Under the pieces are notes generated by a model that was not told where the DNA came from, did not search any database, and worked only from the letters and a program-made list of their open reading frames with translations. Source: CAZGAH01 sp964523295 (GTDB lineage: Bacteria; Desulfobacterota; Desulfovibrionia; Desulfovibrionales; Desulfovibrionaceae). From it: a stretch of 30,379 nt of DNA. The stretch lies in contig CAZGAH010000053.1 of assembly GCA_964523295.1 (NCBI GenBank), positions 1 to 30,379 on the forward strand, in the 5' to 3' direction. Each line of letters begins with the position of its first letter. Positions within the stretch are counted from its first letter, which is position 1. The translations under genes and the position numbers were made by a program. Positions 1 to 8,654 of this stretch are shown here, in pieces.

Positions 1-2
1 TT

Positions 3-194
3 TTTCAACGCTCGTTTCGCCCTCAGGCGGGTGATTTTTGGGTTATCGAAATCAGGACCATGACAACGCTGCGTAATATGGCAATTGCAATGCGTGCTCT
101 GGCAGTGAAAAAAGGATTATGCGGAGATATTGGTTTGAAATCGTGGTGCAGGCAAATGACTTTTTCGTTCGCTCAAAAATTATTTTCTATGTAG
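3..194 (+). CDS. Partial reading frame, possible C-terminus of a transposase
   Basis: A frame is open from the left edge of the window to a TAG at 192-194, so the 5' part lies outside. The 63 visible residues contain RTMTTLRNMAIAMRAL at about residues 18-33. This resembles the helix near the end of many DDE transposases of ISAs1/IS4-like type, where TLRNLAI is followed by an LR-containing segment. The stretch is AT-rich, unlike the GC-rich genes that follow, which suits an insertion-sequence edge. No terminal inverted repeat or target duplication could be confirmed because only one side is visible. Recognition is by motif memory only; it could instead be a chance frame, and an internal ATG at 60 would give a 44-residue product. 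Confidence 0.35.
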   Translation, partial: FQRSFRPQAGDFWVIEIRTMTTLRNMAIAMRALAVKKGLCGDIGLKSWCRQMTFSFAQKLFSM

Positions 195-652
195 TCATTA
201 TATTTCTAGCGAATTATTAATGACGGTAGTCGGATGCCAGGGTAAAGTGGATGTGTTTATGTAGAGAATTTATTTTGAGATAGATAATTTTAAAAATATA
301 ATAATTTTGTAAAAAATTAACATCTGTAATGTGAGTTTAATGCGAAGAAGTGCTATGGTGACAAACAATGGCGAGAATTGACAGCTGCTATCCGCTCGTG
401 GATTGAACTGCGGCGCCGACAAGGACTACCAAGCGGCACGCCGCGTGATCCTCTGAGTAACAAGAGCCGAAGCATCGGCGATGCCGAGTTGCCGCCAAAA
501 GCAGATGAAATGTCCCTGGCTATGGCCTGCACACGCCTTCACAACACTGCCGGACCTGTGTTATGGAAGCAGGCAGGGAGAACAGCTCCGGACAGGGGGG
601 GGCTTCGGCCTGCCGCCGGTTTGACCTTCAACAGGCGCGACGGGAGATGGCG
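195..652. other. Intergenic region, AT-rich on the left
   Basis: No gene is supported here. Bases 195-360 are strongly AT-rich with short A and T runs; base composition then switches to GC-rich. A TTGACA occurs at 378-383 but has no convincing -10 hexamer 16-18 bases downstream. A 92-codon frame at 378-656 has unconvincing composition and runs into the start of the next gene. The region presumably holds the promoter of the alpha-2-macroglobulin gene, but I cannot place it. Confidence 0.5.
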
Positions 653-3600
653 ATGAGCAGCGAGAGGGAACGCTCCGGAAAAAAGGCGTGGTTTGCGGAC
701 GGCAAGAATATCCTGATTTTCGTGCTGTTGCTGGTGATCGCCGCGCAGGCCTGGCTGCTTGTCAGGCGTTCGGGCGCGGTTTCCACGCCGGCGAGCACTG
801 CGGTCGAGGCGGAGCCGGCACCAACGGCCGGTCAGCCGGGGAAAATTCCCGTGCGCGTGGCCAAACTGGCGCCGGAGCCGGAATTCGGTCGTTATCTGCT
901 GGTGGCCTTCAACGAACCCATTGGTCAGGATCGGGTCGGGCAGTCGCCGGAGCGACCGGTGGCCGATATCAACCCCGTGACGAACGGGACCTGGACCTGG
1001 ATCAGCCCCTTTGTCCTGCGCTTCGACGCCGAGCGGCCCTTCGAGCCCGGCACGGATTACTTTGTCTATGTGCAATCATCGAGCGTTCAGGGACCAGGCC
1101 ACGAGCTGGTCGGCGAACAGTCATTTATGTTCAACTGCGGACTGTTCCAGGTGGCGGACTGGAACATTACCGAGGAGCCGGCGCCCGAGGGCAAGGGGCA
1201 GATCAATCTGGTCGGCAAGGTGGAATTCACCTATGCCGTGGATCCCGAGGCCCTGGCGCAGCATTTCCGCGTGCTGGATCCGCTGCGCGGCAAGGACGAG
1301 CCCGTCGATGCGGCCATAACCACGACCTGGCGCTCGCGCACGGCGGAATTCCGGGTCGGCCCGCTGAAAAAGACGACCGAGCCGCGTCAGATCAAGTTTG
1401 CCGTCACCGCCGGCCTGCCCGCGGCGCGCTCCGATCTCATTCTGGCCGCTGACGCTGAGGAAACCATTGACCTGGTGCTCGACCCGGTGTTGCGCGTGGA
1501 AAAGATCACCGCCGACAGCCAGGCCGATCAGGCCTCCCTGTCCGTCGAATTTTCCAGTGCGGTGCAGTCGGACGTCGCGGCCGCACGGGTCAAAGTTTCT
1601 CCGACCGTGAGCTTTCGCGCCGCTGCCGCCGGTCGGACACTGACCCTGTCCGGGGGCTTCAAGCCCGGCTCCAGCTACACCGTGACCGTATCCAAGGGGT
1701 TGCAGGCTGCCGACGGCGCCGTACTCGAGGAAGACTACTCGGAGCGGCTGCACGTGCCGGACATCGCCCCGCAGGCGAAATTCCTGCATCCCGGCATGTT
1801 CCTGTCCCGGACCGGATACCGAAATCTGGCGCTACAGACCGTGAACGTGGCGGAGGTAGAGCTTTCCGTCGAGCGTATTTATTATAATAATATTTTCATG
1901 CTCGTGAACGATTACCAGGGACGCACGCTGTTCGACGACACGGCCTACGTCAGCGAGATAGAGCATTATCTGGGAGACCGGCTGGTCGAAAAAAAGCTCA
2001 AGACCACGTCGACGCGCAACGTGGCGACCACGACGCCCCTGGGCCTGGACGCCTATATCAAGGATAGCACGCCCGGATTCTATCGCGTCAGCGTGAAGCT
2101 GCCCGACGAGTGGGAGGCGGCGCAGCGCTGGGTGCTCATCACCGACATGGGGCTGGTGGCCAAAAAGGGCGATGACGAGCTGCTGGTCTGGGTATCCTCG
2201 TTCGCCGATCTGAGCCCCAAGGCCGGGGTCAAACTGCGGGTGCTCAGCGACCAGAACCAGCTCGTTGCAGAAGGACAGACCGGGGCCGACGGATTGTGGC
2301 GTGCGGGCAATCTCGGCGCGCTCATGGAAAAGAACCGCCCATTTCTGATCATGGCCGAGAAAGACGGCGACGTCAGTTTTCTGCTCTTCAATGATTTCGG
2401 GATCGACACCGCCGGGCTGGATGTCGGCGGCGTGGACGTGGCCAGGCAGGGCTATACGGCATACCTCTACGGCGAGCGCGACATCTACCGCCCCGGCGAG
2501 ACGCTCAAGGGTCTGGCCGTGGTCCGCGACGCCCGCCTGCAGACTCCGCCCCCGCTGGGCCTTCGCTTACGCCAGAAGGATCCCAAAGGCCGTGAGCTGG
2601 GAATTCAGCCCCTCAAGACCGACGCCCGGGGCCTGGCCGAATTCTCGTTGCCGCTGCCGGCGTATGCCTTGACCGGAGGATACACCCTGGAGCTGCTCGC
2701 CGCGGAGACCGTAATCGGCAGTTATCGGTTCAAGGTGGAGGAATTCGTTCCCGACCGCATCAAAGTGGAGATCGATCCTGCCCAGGCCGTGGCCCAGGCA
2801 GGGGGCCAGCTCGATTTCAAGGTCGCCAGCCGCTACTTTTTCGGCCCCCCGGCTGCGGGCATGAACGTTGAAGCACGGGTACGCCTCGTGGCCGCGCCGT
2901 TTGCGCCCAAGGGGTACGAGGCCTACGACTTTGGCAACGTCGAGCGGAGCTTCCAGGCCAAGGATATCTTTGCCAGCGAGGACTCGCTCAACGAGCAGGG
3001 CGAACACTCGTACCAGGTCGCCCTGCCCTCGGGCCTGACGCCGCCGGCGGCGCTGGAGGCCATACTCGGCGCGCGCGTACGTGAACGCGGCGGTCGCGGC
3101 GTGGCTGCCATGCAACGCATTCCGGTCCACTCCTATCCCCGCTATCCGGGGCTCAAGCGGATGACCAGAACCGGCGTCAAGCCAGGCGAGGCTGTCAAGC
3201 TGTCGTACGTGATGCTTTCGCCCGACGGCAAAGAAACACCCGGCGGCGAGCTGCGGGCCGATTTTTTCGAGGACCGCTGGCAGACCGTGCTGCGCCGGAC
3301 GCCGGGCAACGGTTTTCGCTACGAATCCATCAAGGACTCCTGGCTGCTCTCCAGCCAGGCCATAGCCAAAGGCGAACCCCGGGGAGAGATCACCGTCACG
3401 CCGCCCAAGCATGGCAGTTTTCGCGTCGTCCTGAGCGATCCCGCCACCGGCGCCGCCTGCCAGACCACGTTTTACGCGCACGGTTGGGGGTATTCGCCCT
3501 GGGCCATCGAAAATCCCGCACGGCTCGAGCTGGTCGCCGACAAGGAGGAGTACGCAGCCGGCGAACAGGCCACATTGCAAATCCGCGCCCCCTTTGCTGG

Positions 3601-6310
3601 AAAACTCCTGCTCACGGTGGAGGGGGATTCCGTGTTCGAGGTCCAGATCCACACGCTGGAAGGCAACACGGCCAAGGTAGTCGTGCCCGTACGTGCGGAG
3701 TATTCGCCGAACGCGTACGTCACGGCCGTGCTGGTACGCTCGGTAAAAGACCTCGAACCTGGCGCGGTTGCGCGTGCGTTCGGTTCAGTACCCCTGAATG
3801 TCGATCGCACGGTGAACCGGCCAAAGCTGACAATCGCGGCGCCTGCGGAAGTCAGACCCGAAACCCGGCTTTCGGTCCGGATGCAGACCGAGCCTAACGC
3901 CACGGTAACCCTGGCGGCCGTGGACGAGGGCATCTTGCAGCTCATCAACCAGCAGACGCCGGACCCCTTTCCCTTTTTCTACGCCAAACGGGCGTTACGA
4001 GTCGCCTCGTTCGACATTTTTTCCTTGCTGCTGCCCGAGATTCCCTCGCTCGTGAACACGGCGCCCGCCGGCGGCGACGCAGCCATGGACCGGTTGCGGC
4101 AACTCGTCCGTACGGAGGGAATCCGCCGGATCAAGCCCGTCTCGTACTGGTCCGGCATTCTGACCGCCGATGCGGCCGGAACGCTTGAATACGGGCTTGA
4201 TTTGCCCGACTTTCAGGGCGCCTTGCGCTTGATGGCCGTGGCGATCAAGGACCGCCGATTCAGCTCGGCGCACCTGCTCACACGCGTCAAGGGGCCGTTG
4301 AACATCTCGCCCACGTTCCCGCGCAGCATGGCCATGGACGAAACCGTGCTCATCCCGACGACGCTGCGTAATGACAGCGCTTCCGACGCCGAGTTCTCGC
4401 TCTCGCTGACGTGTACCGGACCGGTCCGCGTTGCCGAGGAGACCGTGCGACTGGCCGTTCCCAAGGGTTCTGAACGGCTGGCCTATTTCACGCTGCATAC
4501 CGGCCATGACGAAGGCCTGGTGCTCTGTCGCAGTCAGGCCGAAGGCAACGGCGAAAAGACCAAGACCGAGGTCGAGGCGCCCGTACGCCCGGCCTTTCCC
4601 GCGCGGACGCTGGTCCAGGCCGGCAGCGCGCAGGAGTCGCCCCTGGCCCTGCCCTTCGACTCCGCATCGGGTTTAATTCCCTCCAGCGTAACCCGCGAAC
4701 TGCGTATCGGGCGGACTCCCTTTGTCCGCTACGCGCGCGGTCTCAAGGATCTGCTCGGCTATCCGTATGGCTGCACGGAACAAATTGTCGCCCGGGCCTT
4801 TCCGTTGCTCTACGTCCGCGATCTCGCCGCGGAGCTGGATCCGGCGCTGTTCAAGGATCTGCCGCCGACCGGGCAGGTGCAGCGCGCCATTCAGATGCTC
4901 CAGCCCCGCCAGATCCACGGCGGGGGCTTCGGGCTGTGGCCGGAGGCGCGCGAAGCCGATCCCTGGGTGAGTCTTTTTACGGCACATTTTCTCCTGGAAG
5001 CCAGACGCGCGGGCTATCAGGTCTCCGAATCCTTTCTCAAGGAGGCGCTGGAATACGCGTCCTCGCTGGCCAAGGTCCAGGACAAATACGGACCGGAAAC
5101 CATCAACCGCGCCTGCTACGCGCTGTTCGTCCTTGCCCTGGCCGGCAAGCCGGACCGCGGGAGCATGGACTTTCTTCTGGTGCGTCAACGTGCCTCGCTG
5201 ACAGAGGATGCCGCATTCCTGCTCGGCGCGGCCTATGCGTTGAGCGGCGACAAACGCGCGTTGGACGGGCTCGCCAGCGGACGCTGGGTAGCCGTGCCGC
5301 CCGCGCGCGAGACCGGCGGGAATTACGGTTCTCCCTTGCGCAACAGCGCCCTGCGACTGACGGTATTGTTGCAGGCGGCGCCCCAGGACCAGCGCATTGC
5401 CCGGCTGACCAAAGACATGACCGGGCTGATGGACGCGACGCCGCACATGAGCACGCAGGAAGCGGCCTTCGCCTTCGTCGCGCTGGGCAAACTCTTTGCG
5501 CAGCAGAAGCAGAAGGCGCCCTTTGCCGGCAAGGTCTTCCTGGGGACAGAACTGCTGGGCGAGTTCTCTTCCGAGAAGGTATTCCTGAAAACGGATATCC
5601 CTGGCCAGGCGCCGCTCCGCATCGAGTTCAAGTCCGGCTACGAACCCGGCGCCGCGTATTACAGCCTGCTCACCCGCGGCGTACCGTCGGCAAAGACCTA
5701 TACGCCGGTCAGCAAGGGGTTGAAAATCGAACGGACCCTGCTCACGCGCGACGGCAAGCCGGTACCCGAGCAGGGACTGGCCCAGGGCGATCTCGTGATC
5801 CTGCAAACCAGAGTCATGAGTCTGCTCGGACCGTTGCGCAATGTTGTCATCCAGAATCTGCTGCCGACGGGCCTTGAGGTCGAGAATCCGAGACTGGAGA
5901 CGACGGAGAAGCTGCCCTGGATCACGGCCAGCGACGCGCCGGCTTACCAGGACGCCCGCGACGACCGGGTGCTGCTTTTTGTCGATTTGCCTGCCGGCGT
6001 AACGACGTCGCCAGCCCGGAGCACGGGCAAGGGAGGCGACGCGGTCAAGGAAAAATGGACAACGTACTCTTCGTTGCTGCGGGCGGTGACACCGGGGACG
6101 TTCACCCTGCCGCCGGCTCAGGCGGAGGCCATGTACGATCCCGACATCATGGCCGCGGGCCAGCCTGGCAGTCTGACCATTCGCCCGGACAGCGGTGAAA
6201 AGCCGAAACACACTCCTCCGGCAGCGACTGCCGACGGCGGGGTTGGCTGTCCCGATGAGACAGTGTCCACGCACGATCAGCACGGGTCCCTTGCAGACAG
6301 ACCAGGGTAA
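653..6310 (+). CDS. Bacterial alpha-2-macroglobulin, membrane-anchored, thioester type
   Basis: This is a giant protease-trapping protein of about 1885 residues, predicted to be anchored in the inner membrane and face the periplasm. The frame is open from 563, but the ATG at 653 is preferred because GGGAG at 642-646 lies six bases upstream. It also puts a single hydrophobic helix at about residues 20-38, with no lipobox cysteine. An MG2-type signature, GERDIYRPGETLKG, begins near residue 606. The thioester motif is CTEQ, with Cys1374 inside YGCTEQ, followed by the helical thioester domain. In this family the thioester covalently captures an attacking protease after bait cleavage. E. coli YfhM is shorter (about 1650) and a lipoprotein paired with pbpC; no penicillin-binding protein gene is visible here. 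After the usual family ending, about 40 residues of Pro/Gly/Asp-rich tail follow. Family assignment is firm; the anchoring is inference. Confidence 0.93.
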   Translation: MSSERERSGKKAWFADGKNILIFVLLLVIAAQAWLLVRRSGAVSTPASTAVEAEPAPTAGQPGKIPVRVAKLAPEPEFGRYLLVAFNEPIGQDRVGQSPERPVADINPVTNGTWTWISPFVLRFDAERPFEPGTDYFVYVQSSSVQGPGHELVGEQSFMFNCGLFQVADWNITEEPAPEGKGQINLVGKVEFTYAVDPEALAQHFRVLDPLRGKDEPVDAAITTTWRSRTAEFRVGPLKKTTEPRQIKFAVTAGLPAARSDLILAADAEETIDLVLDPVLRVEKITADSQADQASLSVEFSSAVQSDVAAARVKVSPTVSFRAAAAGRTLTLSGGFKPGSSYTVTVSKGLQAADGAVLEEDYSERLHVPDIAPQAKFLHPGMFLSRTGYRNLALQTVNVAEVELSVERIYYNNIFMLVNDYQGRTLFDDTAYVSEIEHYLGDRLVEKKLKTTSTRNVATTTPLGLDAYIKDSTPGFYRVSVKLPDEWEAAQRWVLITDMGLVAKKGDDELLVWVSSFADLSPKAGVKLRVLSDQNQLVAEGQTGADGLWRAGNLGALMEKNRPFLIMAEKDGDVSFLLFNDFGIDTAGLDVGGVDVARQGYTAYLYGERDIYRPGETLKGLAVVRDARLQTPPPLGLRLRQKDPKGRELGIQPLKTDARGLAEFSLPLPAYALTGGYTLELLAAETVIGSYRFKVEEFVPDRIKVEIDPAQAVAQAGGQLDFKVASRYFFGPPAAGMNVEARVRLVAAPFAPKGYEAYDFGNVERSFQAKDIFASEDSLNEQGEHSYQVALPSGLTPPAALEAILGARVRERGGRGVAAMQRIPVHSYPRYPGLKRMTRTGVKPGEAVKLSYVMLSPDGKETPGGELRADFFEDRWQTVLRRTPGNGFRYESIKDSWLLSSQAIAKGEPRGEITVTPPKHGSFRVVLSDPATGAACQTTFYAHGWGYSPWAIENPARLELVADKEEYAAGEQATLQIRAPFAGKLLLTVEGDSVFEVQIHTLEGNTAKVVVPVRAEYSPNAYVTAVLVRSVKDLEPGAVARAFGSVPLNVDRTVNRPKLTIAAPAEVRPETRLSVRMQTEPNATVTLAAVDEGILQLINQQTPDPFPFFYAKRALRVASFDIFSLLLPEIPSLVNTAPAGGDAAMDRLRQLVRTEGIRRIKPVSYWSGILTADAAGTLEYGLDLPDFQGALRLMAVAIKDRRFSSAHLLTRVKGPLNISPTFPRSMAMDETVLIPTTLRNDSASDAEFSLSLTCTGPVRVAEETVRLAVPKGSERLAYFTLHTGHDEGLVLCRSQAEGNGEKTKTEVEAPVRPAFPARTLVQAGSAQESPLALPFDSASGLIPSSVTRELRIGRTPFVRYARGLKDLLGYPYGCTEQIVARAFPLLYVRDLAAELDPALFKDLPPTGQVQRAIQMLQPRQIHGGGFGLWPEAREADPWVSLFTAHFLLEARRAGYQVSESFLKEALEYASSLAKVQDKYGPETINRACYALFVLALAGKPDRGSMDFLLVRQRASLTEDAAFLLGAAYALSGDKRALDGLASGRWVAVPPARETGGNYGSPLRNSALRLTVLLQAAPQDQRIARLTKDMTGLMDATPHMSTQEAAFAFVALGKLFAQQKQKAPFAGKVFLGTELLGEFSSEKVFLKTDIPGQAPLRIEFKSGYEPGAAYYSLLTRGVPSAKTYTPVSKGLKIERTLLTRDGKPVPEQGLAQGDLVILQTRVMSLLGPLRNVVIQNLLPTGLEVENPRLETTEKLPWITASDAPAYQDARDDRVLLFVDLPAGVTTSPARSTGKGGDAVKEKWTTYSSLLRAVTPGTFTLPPAQAEAMYDPDIMAAGQPGSLTIRPDSGEKPKHTPPAATADGGVGCPDETVSTHDQHGSLADRPG

Positions 6311-6514
6311 AGGGTCCTTGCCGGCGACAGCGACCAGAAGGAGTCTGATAAAGGAAAGTACCCGTAAAAATGATTGAAACATCACAGTTTGTTTGCTAAA
6401 CTTTTCACTGCGAGTTGACATTGCCTGTTACACCATGCAACGTCGAGCGACAGTTTTCGGCATACGCGTCAAGGAAAGCCTCGTGAGCATCCTTCCAGCG
6501 CCAAAGGTTGGTCA

Positions 6515-8536
6515 ATGAAGCCGGTATCCATGGAACTCCGGGCAGGCTCGGCTGAGGAAGCCCGCCGCGAAGCCACCCGCCATCTGGACGTCGAGCCGGC
6601 CAACTTGCGCCTGGACCCCCTGGCAGACGGCAAATTCAAGGCCACGGTCATCAACGCCGACGCTGTTGTGGAGATCACCACTTCCGACGACGGCATGAAG
6701 GCGACCGTCGTTGCCAGTCGCCCTGCTATTGGCAACGGGAAACGGCTCTCCTACGAGGGATTGAGGACGGCATTGCAGGCGGCCAAGGTCGTTCTCCCGC
6801 CCGATCCTACGACCTCGCGCAACCTCATCGAATCATTGGCCAAAGGCGAAGCTGTCGCCGACTTGGTCATCGCCAGGGGCATTCCGGCCAAGCCGGCGGT
6901 TCACGCCAAGGTGGAACCCCTTGGGGATTGGAATTACCCCGTGTTTCCCGGCGACGCCATTGGCCGCATCATTGCCCCGGTCGACGGCGCGCCCGGCACC
7001 AAGGTTACCGGGCAGAAGTTCGATCCCCCCGGCGGCATCAAGGCCCAGGGTCTCAAACTGACGGATAAGGGCGGCTGTTTTATTGATAAAACAGCGCTGC
7101 TGGTGCGAGCCGAGCAATACGGCGTCGTGCGGTTCAAGACGCAGGAAATGTTCATCAAACCCATGATCAGCATTTCCCGCGACGGTATGAGCGTCACGGC
7201 GCCCATCTACCCGCGCGACTTCAAGACCATGCCGATTACTCCCGAGCGGATGCAGACGGCCATGGAGGCCATGGAGGTCACGATCAGGCTCGACCGAACG
7301 GCCTTCGACCAGGCCGTGACCGAGGCCGTAACCCATAACCGGCCAATCATGGATGTCGTCATCTGCCGGGGCTCGCTGCCAAAGCATGGGAAAAACGGCT
7401 GGTTCGAGATGGTTTTTCAGGAAGACCACCCCAGCATCGGCGAAGTCTCTGAAGGCGGACGCATCGATTACCGTGCGCGCGGGGTCATTCGTGCGGTGAA
7501 GCGGGGCGCCATTCTGGGACGGCTGCACGAACCAGAACCAGGTTCCCCCGGCAAGGACGTCTACGGCAAGACGCTCATGGCTCACGACGGCATTCCCTTT
7601 CAGCTCTCCCCGGAGGAGGGCGTTACCGCCGATTCGGACGGAAAAACCTTCATCGCCGATGTCGACGGCCTCGTCTTTTTTATCCACAACGTCCTCAAGG
7701 TCACGGATGTCTTCGTCACGCCGGGCGACGTGAACATGAGCACCGGCAACATCAAGCTGGAAAAGGGCTCTATCCAGGTCAAGGGCTCCATCTTGTCCGG
7801 TTTTTCCGTCACCTCGCCCAACAATGTCCTGGTGGAAGAGGTGATCGAAGACGCGGTCGTCGAGGCGGCCGGGGACATCGAAGTCCGGGGCGGCATCCTG
7901 ATGGACAAGAACGGGCGGATCAAGGCCGGAGGCGGGGTTTCCGCGCTGTACGCCAAAAATGCCACCATCATGGCCCAGGGCGACGTCAACATAGCCCACG
8001 AGATCAACAACAGCATCATCTTTGCCGGCCAGCGCGTCGTTGCGGTGAAGGGGCGAGGCAAGATCTACGGCAGCACCATTCGCTGCGGCAAAGGCGTCGA
8101 GGCCAATGAACTGGGCAACGAGCTGGGAGTCGAAACCACGGTCTTCCTGGGCATCGAACGCCGGTCCATGGAAGACGAACTCAAGCAGCGCAAAGAACTC
8201 GAAGGCATCCTGAACAAGATATTCACGGCCATTGGCTCGGCAGACCCCAAAACCATCCTTACCCAGGCCATGCCCGAGAAGCGTCAGGCCGTTGCCAGCC
8301 TGCTCAAAGCCCGGCTGCGCGCCGAAGAGAAGATTCGCGAAATCGACACGCTGCTCGAACAGGAGCGTCTGCGCGTGCGTGAAATCGCCAGGGCGCGGGT
8401 CAAGGTCTTTCGTACCATTCACCCGGGCGTGATCATTCACTGCGCCGGGACCACGCTCAAAGTCGCCGAGCCGATCCAGTACAGCCAGCTGTATTACGAC
8501 CCGACCGAGCAACGCATCGTCGTCGCCTCGCTGTAA
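6515..8536 (+). CDS. FapA family protein (DUF342, flagellar assembly protein A)
   Basis: The protein has 673 residues, typical of large DUF342/FapA members. The N-terminal ~80 residues resemble the Jag-N-like module found in this family. A family signature, GSPGKDVYGKTL, lies near residue 345. From about residue 400 to 550 the repeated short strands (ending near GNELGVETTVFLGI) suggest the beta-helix core. A charged, probably coiled-coil segment rich in Glu, Arg and Lys follows at about 550-630, then a short C-terminal domain. In Vibrio, FapA is linked to polar flagellum assembly; other family members have no assigned role. ATG 6515 has AAAGG at 6503-6507 upstream. The gene stands alone, 204 bases after the alpha-2-macroglobulin gene and convergent with the RND gene, with no flagellar genes nearby. 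The family is clear; a flagellar role here is inference. Confidence 0.9.
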   Translation: MKPVSMELRAGSAEEARREATRHLDVEPANLRLDPLADGKFKATVINADAVVEITTSDDGMKATVVASRPAIGNGKRLSYEGLRTALQAAKVVLPPDPTTSRNLIESLAKGEAVADLVIARGIPAKPAVHAKVEPLGDWNYPVFPGDAIGRIIAPVDGAPGTKVTGQKFDPPGGIKAQGLKLTDKGGCFIDKTALLVRAEQYGVVRFKTQEMFIKPMISISRDGMSVTAPIYPRDFKTMPITPERMQTAMEAMEVTIRLDRTAFDQAVTEAVTHNRPIMDVVICRGSLPKHGKNGWFEMVFQEDHPSIGEVSEGGRIDYRARGVIRAVKRGAILGRLHEPEPGSPGKDVYGKTLMAHDGIPFQLSPEEGVTADSDGKTFIADVDGLVFFIHNVLKVTDVFVTPGDVNMSTGNIKLEKGSIQVKGSILSGFSVTSPNNVLVEEVIEDAVVEAAGDIEVRGGILMDKNGRIKAGGGVSALYAKNATIMAQGDVNIAHEINNSIIFAGQRVVAVKGRGKIYGSTIRCGKGVEANELGNELGVETTVFLGIERRSMEDELKQRKELEGILNKIFTAIGSADPKTILTQAMPEKRQAVASLLKARLRAEEKIREIDTLLEQERLRVREIARARVKVFRTIHPGVIIHCAGTTLKVAEPIQYSQLYYDPTEQRIVVASL

Positions 8537-8654
8537 CCCCCGGTTAAAGGCTGCGCCGGATGCCCCGCTCGCGCGGTCCCGGACAACACGAGTGCTCAGA
8601 CCAAAGCAATCCTGCAGCACCGATGGCACGGCGAAGCCTGACAGATAGCGCCCC

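Noticed and set aside
378..410. TTGACA at 378-383 as a promoter of the alpha-2-macroglobulin gene
   Set aside because: No acceptable -10 hexamer at 16-18 bases spacing.
378..656. 92-codon plus-strand frame before the alpha-2-macroglobulin gene
   Set aside because: No ribosome-binding site, unconvincing composition, and it overlaps the chosen start of the next gene in another frame.
4673..6421. 582-codon minus-strand frame
   Set aside because: Antisense shadow of the alpha-2-macroglobulin gene, rich in Arg, Gly and Gln as expected from GC-rich opposite-strand reading.
6415..6445. TTGACA at 6415-6420 as the FapA promoter
   Set aside because: The sequence 17 bases further on does not resemble a -10 element.
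6833..8629. 598-codon minus-strand frame
   Set aside because: Antisense shadow of the FapA gene, which has clear family motifs on the plus strand.
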